A stretch of 64,000 nt of DNA, taken from contig CAJUAN010000014.1 in NCBI GenBank assembly GCA_910584715.1, positions 1 to 64,000 of the forward strand, in the 5' to 3' direction. Shown here in pieces: positions 26,820-34,785 of this stretch; the first letter of the stretch is position 1; each line of letters opens with the position of its first letter. Both the position numbers and the translations under genes were made by a program. Origin of the DNA: an uncultured Oscillospiraceae bacterium (GTDB taxonomy: Bacteria > Bacillota > Clostridia > Oscillospirales > Ruminococcaceae). A model generated the notes under the pieces. The model was given only the letters and a program-made list of their open reading frames with translations, was not told the origin of the DNA and searched no databases.

Positions 26820-28722
26820 TTGTCTCGCCTCCCTCCGCAAACTCCGCATATTTGTTTAAAATAACGTCCTTGTCCTCAACGTAATACTGCGCCTGGACGC
26901 GGAACATTTCGGCGTACTCGCCGTCCAGAGCCATAAGCTCCTCGTGGGTGCCGGTTTCCACCATTTCTCCCTTGGAGAACATCGCCACCCTGTCGCAGAA
27001 GCGTGTTGAGGACAGCCTGTGGGAAATATAGACCGCCGTTTTTTTGCCTATCATGTTGTCGAAGCTCTGGTAAAGGCGGTACTCCGCCAGCGCGTCAAGA
27101 GCCGCCGTTGGCTCGTCAAGAACAATAATTTTCGACTCCTTGTAGAGCGCGCGGGCAAGCGCAAGCTTCTGCTTCTCGCCGCCGGAAAGGTCTATACCGT
27201 CGTCATATAAAACTTTCAGAAGCTCGGTGTCAACGCCCTTTTCAAGGGAATCTATTTTCTCTCCCAGACCTGCGCTGCGGAGGACGCTTTCAGCCCTGTC
27301 CTTATCGGTATTGAACGGTTCGCTCATTGAAACGTTCTCGCTCATGGGGAAAGCGAAAACCGTCACGTCCTGAAAGGCGGGGGCGAACATTTTGAAATAT
27401 TCCGCTCTGTCAAAGCTGCGGATATCCGTGCCGTTAAGCAGGATACGCCCCTCGGTAACGTCGTAGAGCCGCAGCAGAAGCTTGATAAAGGTAGTCTTGC
27501 CCGCGCCGTTAAGTCCCACCACCGCAAGCTTTTCCCCGGGGGAAAGGGTGATGTTGATGTTTTTCAGCGCGTACTTTTCCTGTCCCTTGTAGCGGAAGGA
27601 AACGTTTTCAAAGGTGAACGTGTAGTCCTCCGCTTGAGGAATGGGTACGGTCTTTGCGGTATCGTCCCCTATAGGTATATCCATATAGCTGCGGAAATCA
27701 TCGGTGTGTGCTGAACGTTCTTTAAGTCCCGATATGGCTATCAGAAGCTGGTTGACCGCTTCGGAGAAAGCCATTGCGCTTGCGAAATACAGCGTAAAGT
27801 TACCGATGGAAAGACCGCCTTTTATAACGCTCCATATCAGCCAGCCCACAACGATAATGTTGCGGACGAGGGCAACAGCATGGGCGAAAAGGGTGTTCCA
27901 TACCCAATACTGACGGGATTTGCGCCAGTGTTCAAGCTCTTTGTCAAAGACCTTTTTCTGCCTTTCGGACAGAAAATTTTTCATGCCGAAAAGGCGTATG
28001 TCCTTTGCGTATGAAAAATCCTTTGTGACGTTTTCCATGTATTCAAGTTTGCGCCAGTGGGGCATCATGGCGTCCCACATTTCTTTTTTATCCTTTCTGC
28101 GGATATAGTCAAAAAACAGGAACGATATCACAGCCATTACGCCGACCACTAAAATTATCCAAGGGTTAAAGGTCGCCATGATCACGGTTGAGACTATCAC
28201 CGACACAACGTAGGTCGCCATGGTCTGCATATAGGTCATCATGCCCTGAACGCCCTGCCAGTCGCCGCTTGTGGCTCGCTTTGCCTTTTGCAGACGGTCA
28301 AGCATTTCGGGGGTTTCCAGGGTCTCGTATTCCATGGAGAGAGTCTTGGCGATTCGCTCCTTTACAAGCATCATGCGTATGTAGGTAAAGCCCACGCCCA
28401 GCTTTTGGGCGGAAATGCTGTTCAGGCACAGGAAGAACAGCTCCACTAAAGCCGCGGCAGCCACAAGCGTTAAAAGCGGCTTTATGTCCTTGTCGGGAGA
28501 AACAGCCTGCTGTTCGATCATGTCGATAACAAGCTTTCCGATAAAGCTCCATATATAGGACATGGACGCGCTTGCTATTCCGCCTGTGATAAGCAGCAAA
28601 AATAAAGATTTCCGGTACTTCATGAACGCTTTCAGAATATATGCCACATTGCTGAAAACGCCGTAATCCCTGTGGAACTCGTCGGTGTTTTCCTCTTTTT
28701 TGGATTTGGTGAATATGCCCAT
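26812..28722 (-). CDS. ABC exporter, fused permease-ATPase (first subunit)
   Basis: A 636-residue half-transporter: six-helix membrane domain (about 30-340), then Walker A GLNGAGKTT, signature LSGGEKQKLALARAL, Walker B IIVLDEPTAAL and H-loop YISHRLSS. Both subunits keep canonical signature motifs, so no site is obviously degenerate. AAAGGAGG lies 7 bases before the ATG. A ~225-nt leader separates it from a consensus promoter that lies over one of two 19-bp operators shared with a divergent XRE regulator. Drug or peptide export is plausible; substrate unknown. Confidence 0.9.
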   Translation of the reverse strand: MGIFTKSKKEENTDEFHRDYGVFSNVAYILKAFMKYRKSLFLLLITGGIASASMSYIWSFIGKLVIDMIEQQAVSPDKDIKPLLTLVAAAALVELFFLCLNSISAQKLGVGFTYIRMMLVKERIAKTLSMEYETLETPEMLDRLQKAKRATSGDWQGVQGMMTYMQTMATYVVSVIVSTVIMATFNPWIILVVGVMAVISFLFFDYIRRKDKKEMWDAMMPHWRKLEYMENVTKDFSYAKDIRLFGMKNFLSERQKKVFDKELEHWRKSRQYWVWNTLFAHAVALVRNIIVVGWLIWSVIKGGLSIGNFTLYFASAMAFSEAVNQLLIAISGLKERSAHTDDFRSYMDIPIGDDTAKTVPIPQAEDYTFTFENVSFRYKGQEKYALKNINITLSPGEKLAVVGLNGAGKTTFIKLLLRLYDVTEGRILLNGTDIRSFDRAEYFKMFAPAFQDVTVFAFPMSENVSMSEPFNTDKDRAESVLRSAGLGEKIDSLEKGVDTELLKVLYDDGIDLSGGEKQKLALARALYKESKIIVLDEPTAALDALAEYRLYQSFDNMIGKKTAVYISHRLSSTRFCDRVAMFSKGEMVETGTHEELMALDGEYAEMFRVQAQYYVEDKDVILNKYAEFAEGGETNG

Positions 28723-28948
28723 ATTGAGCCTCCTTTTCTTATAGTAATGTACAGTCTGTTCGGGAGACGGCTTTTACCGTCCCGCGGGGAGTATCACCCT
28801 TTACTGCCGTTTGCAGCGGCAAAGGGCCTGCTCCGAGTATTTTTAAAAGAATTCAGCATGATTTTTTTAATTACCCCCTCACAGCAATTTAAAGCGGAAT
28901 TGCTGTATTTTGTCGCAGAGTTGTCCTGTTACAGGACAATATTTCTCC
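28723..28948 (-). other. Structured 5' leader of the ABC exporter operon
   Basis: Between the transcription start inferred from the promoter and the first gene, the minus strand folds into two hairpins: CCCTTTGCCG...CGGC..AAAGGG (about 28795-28826) and GACGG-TAAAAG-CCGTC (about 28765-28780). A 21-codon frame (28794-28859) ends within the first hairpin but has only a distant GAGGGGG. It could be an attenuator or simply a long leader. Confidence 0.35.
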
Positions 28949-28988
28949 CAAAAAAGTATATCATAATAATTGTCCTATGTCAAGACAA
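28921..28988. promoter_or_regulatory. Paired 19-bp operators with the exporter promoter
   Basis: Operator 1 (28921-28939) is the perfect palindrome TTGTCCTG-TTA-CAGGACAA. Operator 2 (28970-28988) is a related copy, TTGTCCTATGTCAAGACAA. The minus-strand promoter TTGACA (28978-28983), 17 bp, TATACT (28955-28960) has its -35 inside operator 2 and operator 1 just past its start. The region lies between the exporter operon and the divergent XRE gene, so that protein is the obvious binder. Confidence 0.8.
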
Positions 28989-29010
28989 ATACTTCAAAGG
29001 AGAGTATAAA

Positions 29011-29250
29011 ATGGCGAGAATAATCGACGGCGAGAGAAAAAACATGGTAGGAAAGAAGGTGCGGGAGTTCCGCATTGCCAGAAAAATGAGTCAGCAGCGG
29101 CTTTCCGACAAGCTGGAGACAATAGCAGTCTACATTTGCCGCGGCTCGGTTTCCCGTATCGAGGACGGCACGAGGACTGTATCCGATATCGAGCTTTACG
29201 GGCTGTCCAAGATTCTCGGCGTACCCGTGGGCGACTTTTTTGATGAATGA
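29011..29250 (+). CDS. XRE-family regulator of the divergent ABC exporter (predicted)
   Basis: A 79-residue Cro/CI-type protein with helix-turn-helix 'MSQQRLSDKLETIAVYICRG' and 'SVSRIEDGTRTVSDIELYGL', a layout common in small clostridial regulators. The ATG at 29011 follows AAAGGAGAG; a much longer upstream frame is excluded because it would run through the operators. Two 19-bp operators lie directly upstream, over the divergent exporter promoter, so autoregulation plus exporter repression is inferred. Confidence 0.85.
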   Translation: MARIIDGERKNMVGKKVREFRIARKMSQQRLSDKLETIAVYICRGSVSRIEDGTRTVSDIELYGLSKILGVPVGDFFDE

Positions 29251-29265
29251 AGCAGCAAAATAAAA

Positions 29266-29295
29266 GCGCCCCTCCGGACAAACCCGAAAGAGCGC
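29266..29295. terminator. Shared terminator between the XRE gene and micro-gene
   Basis: About 13 base pairs, including G-U pairs on the minus strand, formed by GCGCCCCTCCGGAC and CCCGAAAGAGCGC. On the minus strand it is followed by TTTTATTTT. Confidence 0.6.
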
Positions 29296-29323
29296 GCACA
29301 TATCTCAGAAAAGCACTATAGCA

Positions 29324-29395
29324 TTAAAATAGTCTTAACGAAGTGTGAACAGCTGCAAATCGGTTCTGTCTTTTGCGGATATTTCTGATTGTCAT
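29324..29395 (-). CDS. 23-residue basic peptide on its own transcription unit
   Basis: A short frame starting MTIRNIRKRQNRF and ending TSLRLF, strongly basic. GAAAGGGGTG lies a few bases before the ATG, a consensus promoter stands 35-63 bp upstream and a terminator follows 29 bp after the stop. No family recognised; a small RNA is the alternative. Same arrangement as the micro-gene at 9.1 kb. Confidence 0.5.
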   Translation of the reverse strand: MTIRNIRKRQNRFAAVHTSLRLF

Positions 29396-29429
29396 ACTGT
29401 TCACCCCTTTCTTTGTAATAACTTTTTAA

Positions 29430-29458
29430 AGTTTAGCATATCTTTTAAAGCTTGTCAA
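29430..29458 (-). promoter_or_regulatory. Consensus promoter of the second micro-gene
   Basis: Minus strand TTGACA (29453-29458), 17 bp, TAAACT (29430-29435). Confidence 0.8.
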
Positions 29459-29755
29459 GGGCTTTGTGTGATTTTGGAAACAATTTTTTATATATTTTCC
29501 CCGCGGTTTTCATACAGTTTTCACAAAGCGGGTGTATACTTTAGCCATAGTCAAAAACCAAAAACAAAATTTCATGTTCATAAAAATATTAGGTTTTTCC
29601 CGCACGGAAGCGGCTTAACTATAGGCGGTCCGGAAAAAATAACGTGCTGCTCAGATTTTGACTGTTTTTCTGCCGTCCCTGTCTGCACGGATCCCATATG
29701 CATATGCTGTGGAGTCCGAGTTTTGCTTAAGATCGGGGCGGCGCCCACCGACAGC
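29459..29755. other. Intergenic region without a recognisable gene
   Basis: An open frame runs through here on the plus strand but has no ribosome site and no protein-like composition. Nothing else identified. Confidence 0.4.
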
Positions 29756-29847
29756 CTGCGGGATTCCCCCTCCCGCAGTTATCCATATAGATCCCCAATA
29801 ATACCGAAAATCCCCTGTCCATAAAAAGACAGGGGATTTTCGGTATT
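29756..29847. other. Two hairpins downstream of ftsZ
   Basis: CTGCGGGA/TCCCGCAG (29756-29778), and a perfect 20-bp stem (29800-29819 with 29828-29847, 8-base loop). Neither has a T tail on either strand, so they are not ordinary terminators. Confidence 0.6.
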
Positions 29848-29852
29848 ATCCG

Positions 29853-29887
29853 CTGAAAAAACCCGTCCCTAAACAACGGGACGGGTT
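29853..29887 (-). terminator. Terminator of ftsZ
   Basis: AACCCGTCCC (29860-29869) pairs with GGGACGGGTT (29878-29887); on the minus strand it is followed by TTTTTT. Confidence 0.92.
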
Positions 29888-29894
29888 CTGAAAT

Positions 29895-30980
29895 TTATGT
29901 TCTGTCGTTGAAGATACCAAGCAGCGCGCTGTAGTCGTCTATTGCCGACGACGGAGCGGGAGCCGCGTCCTCGGATACCGTATCCACAGGAGAATCCGCC
30001 TTTACGACGTTGCCCGCGCCAAAATCCTTGAAGCCCGAAGCAATGACGGTGAGGTTGATCTCGTCCTCCATTTTTTCGTCGAAGCTTGCGCCGAAAATAA
30101 GCTCAACATCTGGATCGGCAGCCTCGGTAATAAGCTTTGTAGCCGTATCGATATCGGTGGACAGCGCATCCTCCGACATAACGATATTTACAAGCAGCCT
30201 TGTAGCTCCGCTGATAGAGGTCTCAAGCAGAGGACTGGTGATGACCGCGTTTGCGGCCTCGGCAGCCTTGTCCTTGCCCGAACCGTGACCGATAGCCATG
30301 TGGGCGTAGCCCGCGTTCTTCATAGTGGTCTCAACGTCCGCAAAATCAAGGTTGATGAAGCCGTCTACTGTGATAAGCTCGGCAATTGACTTAACGCCGG
30401 TTTTAAGTATATTATCCGCCATAGCGAAGCTTTCCTTCATAGTGAGGGGCTTGTCGCTGGTGGAGATAAGTCTTTCATTGGGGATAACCACAAGGGAATC
30501 CACGTTTTTCATAAGTTCGCCTATGCCGCGCTCCGCCTGCACCATTTTGGCTTTCTGCTCAAAATTGAAAGGCTTCGTTACAACAGCGACGGTAAGGATA
30601 TCCATTTCCTTGGCTACCTCGGCGACTACGGGAGCCGCGCCTGTGCCTGTGCCTCCGCCCATACCCGCGGCAATAAACACCATGGTCGCGCCCTTGAGAG
30701 CGGCTGCGATCTCGTCCCGGTTCTCCTGAGCGGAGCGCTCGCCTATTTCGGGCTTGTTGCCCGCGCCGCGTCCCCTCGTAAGCTTTTCGCCTATCTGAAC
30801 CTTTGTGGAAGCTTTGGAGGAACGCAGTGCAGCGGCATCGGTATTCACGGCGATGAACTCAACGTCGAAAATACCCTCCGTAGCCATGCAGTTAAGCGCG
30901 TTTCCGCCGCCTCCGCCGACGCCCACGACTTTTATATTAATATCGGAAAAGACTTCCTCGTTATCGACAGAAAATCCCAT
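29895..30980 (-). CDS. ftsZ: Cell division GTPase FtsZ
   Basis: A 361-residue tubulin homologue that forms the Z ring. The tubulin signature GGGTGTG is near residue 110 and NTDAAAL near 47. The C-terminal linker is short (about 30 residues) and the tail ends DDYSALLGIFNDRT, unlike the usual DIPxFLR-type peptide that FtsA and SepF bind. No ftsA precedes it. AGGAGGACATTGTAA leads to the ATG, and a separate TTGAAA-N17-TAAAAT promoter uncouples it from the dcw genes upstream. Confidence 0.98.
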   Translation of the reverse strand: MGFSVDNEEVFSDINIKVVGVGGGGGNALNCMATEGIFDVEFIAVNTDAAALRSSKASTKVQIGEKLTRGRGAGNKPEIGERSAQENRDEIAAALKGATMVFIAAGMGGGTGTGAAPVVAEVAKEMDILTVAVVTKPFNFEQKAKMVQAERGIGELMKNVDSLVVIPNERLISTSDKPLTMKESFAMADNILKTGVKSIAELITVDGFINLDFADVETTMKNAGYAHMAIGHGSGKDKAAEAANAVITSPLLETSISGATRLLVNIVMSEDALSTDIDTATKLITEAADPDVELIFGASFDEKMEDEINLTVIASGFKDFGAGNVVKADSPVDTVSEDAAPAPSSAIDDYSALLGIFNDRT

Positions 30981-31122
30981 TTACAATGTCCTCCTAATTT
31001 AAATTCCATAAAAAGCCGTATTCTGCGGCGGCAAACCGTAAAACGCCGCCCACCCTTTGCTTTGCAGCGCCGAAAATACCGTAAGGCTGCCGAAAGGGAC
31101 ACTTTCCAGATATACAACATTT

Positions 31123-31151
31123 ATTTTAACATACTTTAAAAATTTTTTCAA
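31123..31151 (-). promoter_or_regulatory. Promoter of ftsZ
   Basis: Minus strand TTGAAA (31146-31151), 17 bp, TAAAAT (31123-31128). Confidence 0.82.
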
Positions 31152-31199
31152 GGGTTTTATAAAAAAAACATTGAATTTAGAAAAAATTACTAAACCGCG

Positions 31200-32084
31200 T
31201 TACTCAAAATTAAGTTTTGTTGACGTGTTTGTCGTTTCCTGAGGCTCTGCGGAGGTTTCAGGGGCAGTTTCCTCCGTAACGGTTTCCGTAGCGGCCTCTG
31301 AATTATGCAGGAATATCTCGTCTATCTGTTCCAAATCGGCTTTGCTGAGGAACTGTCCCCCGTTTTCAAGCATTTTGAGCCTGCCCTCCGCGCCCGGAGA
31401 TATCCTTGTGGAGATTATTTCGTCCGCAAGTCTGAATTTGTATTCTGCGTCGGTAATAACTCCCAGCTCTATGTCTATTCTGTTATCGTAAAGGCAGCTT
31501 ATATTGAGACGGTCGTTAACGTCGAAGCTTGTTATCTTCGATACGAAGCTGTTTTCCGAAAGAGACATCAGCTCGTAGATAACTTCGGTCTTGGTCTCGT
31601 CCTCAGACTTGAAGGTATCGCCGGGCTTCAGCTCCTCAGCGGGATTTACTCCGTAAAAGACAGGCGTATCCTCCGCGGGCTCCTCCGAAAGGCTGAGTAT
31701 TTTACCGGTTTCGCTGACTATCATGTAGCCGCCCTCGTCCTGAAGGCTCGCGGTCTCAACGCAGGGCACTATCAGTATCTCCACCGACGACGGCAGCTTT
31801 CTTCTGATATGCGCCTCCTCGATGTAGATAAGCTCGGAGGTAATGGCTTTTTCGGCCTTTCCGAGATTCTTGCGTATCATGTTGTCGCCGCCCTGTATGC
31901 CGCTGACCCTGATTATTTCGTCGGCGGTATAGATCGATGAACCGCTGACTACGGCGGTATCGATGTTAAAGAAAACCGTTACCGAAAGTACGGAAAATAT
32001 TATCAGGACTATCAGCACTATTGCGCTGTAGTGGAGCGACATATTGCGTTTGCGCTTCTGCTGCCCATTTCTTCCGTTCTGCAT
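31200..32084 (-). CDS. divIB: Cell division protein DivIB/FtsQ
   Basis: A 294-residue bitopic protein: basic cytoplasmic tail, one transmembrane helix (about 20-42), POTRA domain beginning 'TAVVSGSSIYTADEIIRVSG', then the FtsQ/DivIB beta domain and an acidic Thr/Glu-rich tail. Part of the divisome with FtsL. The ATG at 32084 is chosen over one three codons upstream because AAAGGA then has a normal spacing. Last gene of the dcw run before ftsZ. Confidence 0.88.
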   Translation of the reverse strand: MQNGRNGQQKRKRNMSLHYSAIVLIVLIIFSVLSVTVFFNIDTAVVSGSSIYTADEIIRVSGIQGGDNMIRKNLGKAEKAITSELIYIEEAHIRRKLPSSVEILIVPCVETASLQDEGGYMIVSETGKILSLSEEPAEDTPVFYGVNPAEELKPGDTFKSEDETKTEVIYELMSLSENSFVSKITSFDVNDRLNISCLYDNRIDIELGVITDAEYKFRLADEIISTRISPGAEGRLKMLENGGQFLSKADLEQIDEIFLHNSEAATETVTEETAPETSAEPQETTNTSTKLNFE

Positions 32085-32126
32085 TTTTATCATTCCTTTC
32101 GGTACGGACGGTTTGCCCAGAACCGT

Positions 32127-33395
32127 CTAAACTCTTTTTATATCCGCTCCCAGCGAGGACAGCACGCTTTCTATGTCCTCATAGCCCCGGTCGATGTAGT
32201 GTATATTCGATATTTCGCTGGTACCCTCCGCTGCAAGGGCGGCAGCGACCAGCCCAGCTCCGCCTCTCAGGTCGGGGGCTTCGGTCTTTACGCCGTAAAG
32301 CCTGTTCACGCCTTCAATGACTGCAACCTTTCCCTCCACGAGGATATCCGCGCCCATTCGGGTGAGTCCAGCAACGTGCTTGTAGCGGCTTTCGAAAATG
32401 TTCTCCACGAACACCGAAGTTCCTTTAGCCCTGCACAGTGAAGCCATGACCGGAGCCTGCGCGTCCGTGGGGAAGCCGGGGTACACCATGGTGCGTATGG
32501 GATTCACCGCCTTGAGGGGACGGTTCGCGCTGAAATATATCTTGTCGTCCAGAGTATAGACGGAACAGCCCATCTGCTCGAAAACGGGAAGAATACTTTC
32601 AACATCCCAGGGACGGCAGCCCGTGATTACTATTTCCCCGCCCGCCGAGGCTGTGCAGGCAAGGTACGTGGCGCAGGCTATCCTGTCGGGCATTACGGTG
32701 TAGTCGCAGCCGTGAAGCTCCTTGACGCCGTTTATGATTATCTTTCCTCCGCCCGCGCCGCTTATTTTGGCTCCGCAGCGGTTCAGGAATTCCGCAAGGT
32801 CGGCGATCTCGGGCTCTCTGGCAGCGTTGCCTATTACCGTGGTACCCTCCGCGAGAGCCGCCGCCATCATGATGTTTTCGGTAGTACCCACAGAGGGAAA
32901 GGACAGGGAAATTTTCGCTCCCGTAAGACCCTTTTCAGCGCGGCAGTCAAGCGCGCCGTACTCCTCTTTAATTGTAACGCCCATTTTTCTCAGGGCGGAA
33001 ATATGCATATCAATAGGCCGGGGACCAAGGTCGCAGCCTCCGGGAAGAGTTATCCTGCACCTGCCCGTCCTGCCGAGAATGGCTCCGAGAAAAAATATTG
33101 AGGAACGCATTTCCCGCATAAGCTCGTCGGAAATTTCGGGACGTGAAACGCTTTCCGGCACGATCGTGACCGTACCGTCCTCAAAGCAGGCTTTGCAGCC
33201 CAGATATGTAAGTATCCTCATTGCGGAATAAACGTCGGATATCCGCGGACAGTTCCGCAGCACTATTTTTTCACCGCTTTTTCCGCACAGTACCGCAGCC
33301 GCCATTATAGGCAGAGCGGCGTTTTTTGCTCCCTGAATGCGGATCTCTCCGTTCAGCCTTTTACCTCCGTTTACTATAAGCTTCTGCAAATGCAT
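32127..33395 (-). CDS. murA: UDP-N-acetylglucosamine 1-carboxyvinyltransferase
   Basis: A 422-residue EPSP-synthase-fold enzyme that transfers enolpyruvate to UDP-GlcNAc, the first committed step of peptidoglycan synthesis. N-terminal 'GGKRLNGEIRIQGAKNAALP' is diagnostic, and the active-site Cys lies in LPGGCDLGPRPID near residue 119 (the fosfomycin target). Located between murG and divIB; other murA copies elsewhere cannot be excluded. Confidence 0.96.
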   Translation of the reverse strand: MHLQKLIVNGGKRLNGEIRIQGAKNAALPIMAAAVLCGKSGEKIVLRNCPRISDVYSAMRILTYLGCKACFEDGTVTIVPESVSRPEISDELMREMRSSIFFLGAILGRTGRCRITLPGGCDLGPRPIDMHISALRKMGVTIKEEYGALDCRAEKGLTGAKISLSFPSVGTTENIMMAAALAEGTTVIGNAAREPEIADLAEFLNRCGAKISGAGGGKIIINGVKELHGCDYTVMPDRIACATYLACTASAGGEIVITGCRPWDVESILPVFEQMGCSVYTLDDKIYFSANRPLKAVNPIRTMVYPGFPTDAQAPVMASLCRAKGTSVFVENIFESRYKHVAGLTRMGADILVEGKVAVIEGVNRLYGVKTEAPDLRGGAGLVAAALAAEGTSEISNIHYIDRGYEDIESVLSSLGADIKRV

Positions 33396-33540
33396 ATCGG
33401 CAGCTCCCTTACCGCTTTTTGTTTCATATTATGCGGTACCGCCTAAAGCGGTGCGGGATATTTTTGCCCGTGAGAAGCTTTAAAAACGCGTTTCGGAGCA
33501 TTTTTCGTGATGTTAATTCCCGAAAGCCTTGGTTTTCGGT

Positions 33541-34689
33541 TTATTTTTCGGAGCGGCTCTTGTTCAGCAGTCTGTCGACAACGGCGTATATCCTGTCGGG
33601 AGTATCGCTTACGTAGGTCTCCGCGGCGCGTCTTGCAAGCGCGTCAAGCCGTTGGGGATTTTCGATAAGCTCCCGTACCTTTTCTATAAGAAGCTCGTCG
33701 GTAAGGTCTTTTTCCTCGATGACCACAGCCGCTCCCGCCCGTCCGAGAACCATTGCGTTATGGTACTGGTGATTGGCGGTAACGTTTGGTGACGGTATCA
33801 GAACCGACGCTCTGCCCATTGCCTGAAGCTCCGAGATAGTGGAGGCTCCGCTGCGGCAGATGATGAGGTCGGCGGCCGCCGTGCACACGTCCATATTGTC
33901 AAAGTATTCCTTTATGATAAGTCTTTTGTCGTTTTCGTAGTCTATACCCAGTTCCCTCAGCTTGGGCAGAAAGGTTTCGTGACCCATTTTGCCGAAGCCG
34001 TGGATATGGTTCACGGGGACGTTTTCCTCCTTTTCCCATTTCAGGAGAGCCGCCGCGCCGTTGTTTATAGCGCCCGCGCCCAGACTTCCGCCGAAGCTGA
34101 CTATACATAGGCTTCCGTCAAGACCAAGCTTTTCCTTAGCCTCCGCGCGGCTTATCGCCCCCGCGGAAAAGCCCGCTCTTACCGGGAGTCCGGTCACGGT
34201 ATATTGAGCGCAGGCGTCAAGATGAGCTGCAGCCTCCTCCACGGTGAGCATTATCTCATCCACTTTTTTTGAAAGCAGACGGTTGGTTATCCCGGGGAAA
34301 GCGTTTTGCTCATGTATCGCCGCAGGTATGCCCATCTGCACGGCTTTTGCCAGAATGGGGTAGCTGACATATCCTCCGGTACCGATAACGATATCGGGCT
34401 TGAAACCGTCGATTATCTGTTTTGAGCGGTGTCCCGAGGCGGTCAGGTAAGCCGCAGCCCGGGCGTTCCGCACAAGGTTCTTGGGGGTTATCTTCCGCTG
34501 AAAGCCGCTTATTTTGATTGGGGCGAAATCGTACCCCGCCTTGGGTATGAGCCTTGCCTCCATGCCGTTCGGAGTACCCGCGAACAGAAACTCAGCGTCG
34601 GGACGGCGTTCGCGGATTATCGAGGCAATGGCAAGAGCGGGATTGATATGTCCCCCTGTGCCGCCTCCCGCCATAAGTACCTTTAGCAT
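33541..34689 (-). CDS. murG: UDP-GlcNAc:lipid I N-acetylglucosaminyltransferase
   Basis: A 382-residue GT-B glycosyltransferase that makes lipid II at the inner membrane face. The N-terminal loop MAGGGTGGHINPALAIA and the C-terminal 'CRSGASTISELQAMGRASVLIP' UDP-GlcNAc-binding block are clear. AAAGGAAAAAAATT precedes the ATG. Within the dcw cluster between ftsW and murA. Confidence 0.97.
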   Translation of the reverse strand: MLKVLMAGGGTGGHINPALAIASIIRERRPDAEFLFAGTPNGMEARLIPKAGYDFAPIKISGFQRKITPKNLVRNARAAAYLTASGHRSKQIIDGFKPDIVIGTGGYVSYPILAKAVQMGIPAAIHEQNAFPGITNRLLSKKVDEIMLTVEEAAAHLDACAQYTVTGLPVRAGFSAGAISRAEAKEKLGLDGSLCIVSFGGSLGAGAINNGAAALLKWEKEENVPVNHIHGFGKMGHETFLPKLRELGIDYENDKRLIIKEYFDNMDVCTAAADLIICRSGASTISELQAMGRASVLIPSPNVTANHQYHNAMVLGRAGAAVVIEEKDLTDELLIEKVRELIENPQRLDALARRAAETYVSDTPDRIYAVVDRLLNKSRSEK

Positions 34690-34785
34690 AATTTTTTTCC
34701 TTTCAGATATTCTGTAGAGTAAGGGCTTGCTCCTGCCTTAAAACAACGTATGTCCCAACAGACGGGAGCTTGCCTGTTAATGCCC

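Noticed and set aside
28794..28859. 21-codon leader peptide for the ABC exporter
   Set aside because: The GAGGGGG is about 14 bases from the ATG and there is no diagnostic codon run; kept only as a note on the leader.
28672..29010. Long N-terminal extension of the XRE regulator
   Set aside because: It would run across both operators and the divergent promoter and overlap the ABC gene; a good ribosome site marks the start at 29011.
29345..29824. 159-codon plus-strand frame downstream of the second micro-gene
   Set aside because: No ribosome site, low-complexity composition, and it ends in the hairpin cluster.
29756..29847. RNase P RNA, SRP RNA or 6S RNA in the structured region after ftsZ
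   Set aside because: None of the conserved core motifs of these RNAs were seen; the hairpins are too short and simple.
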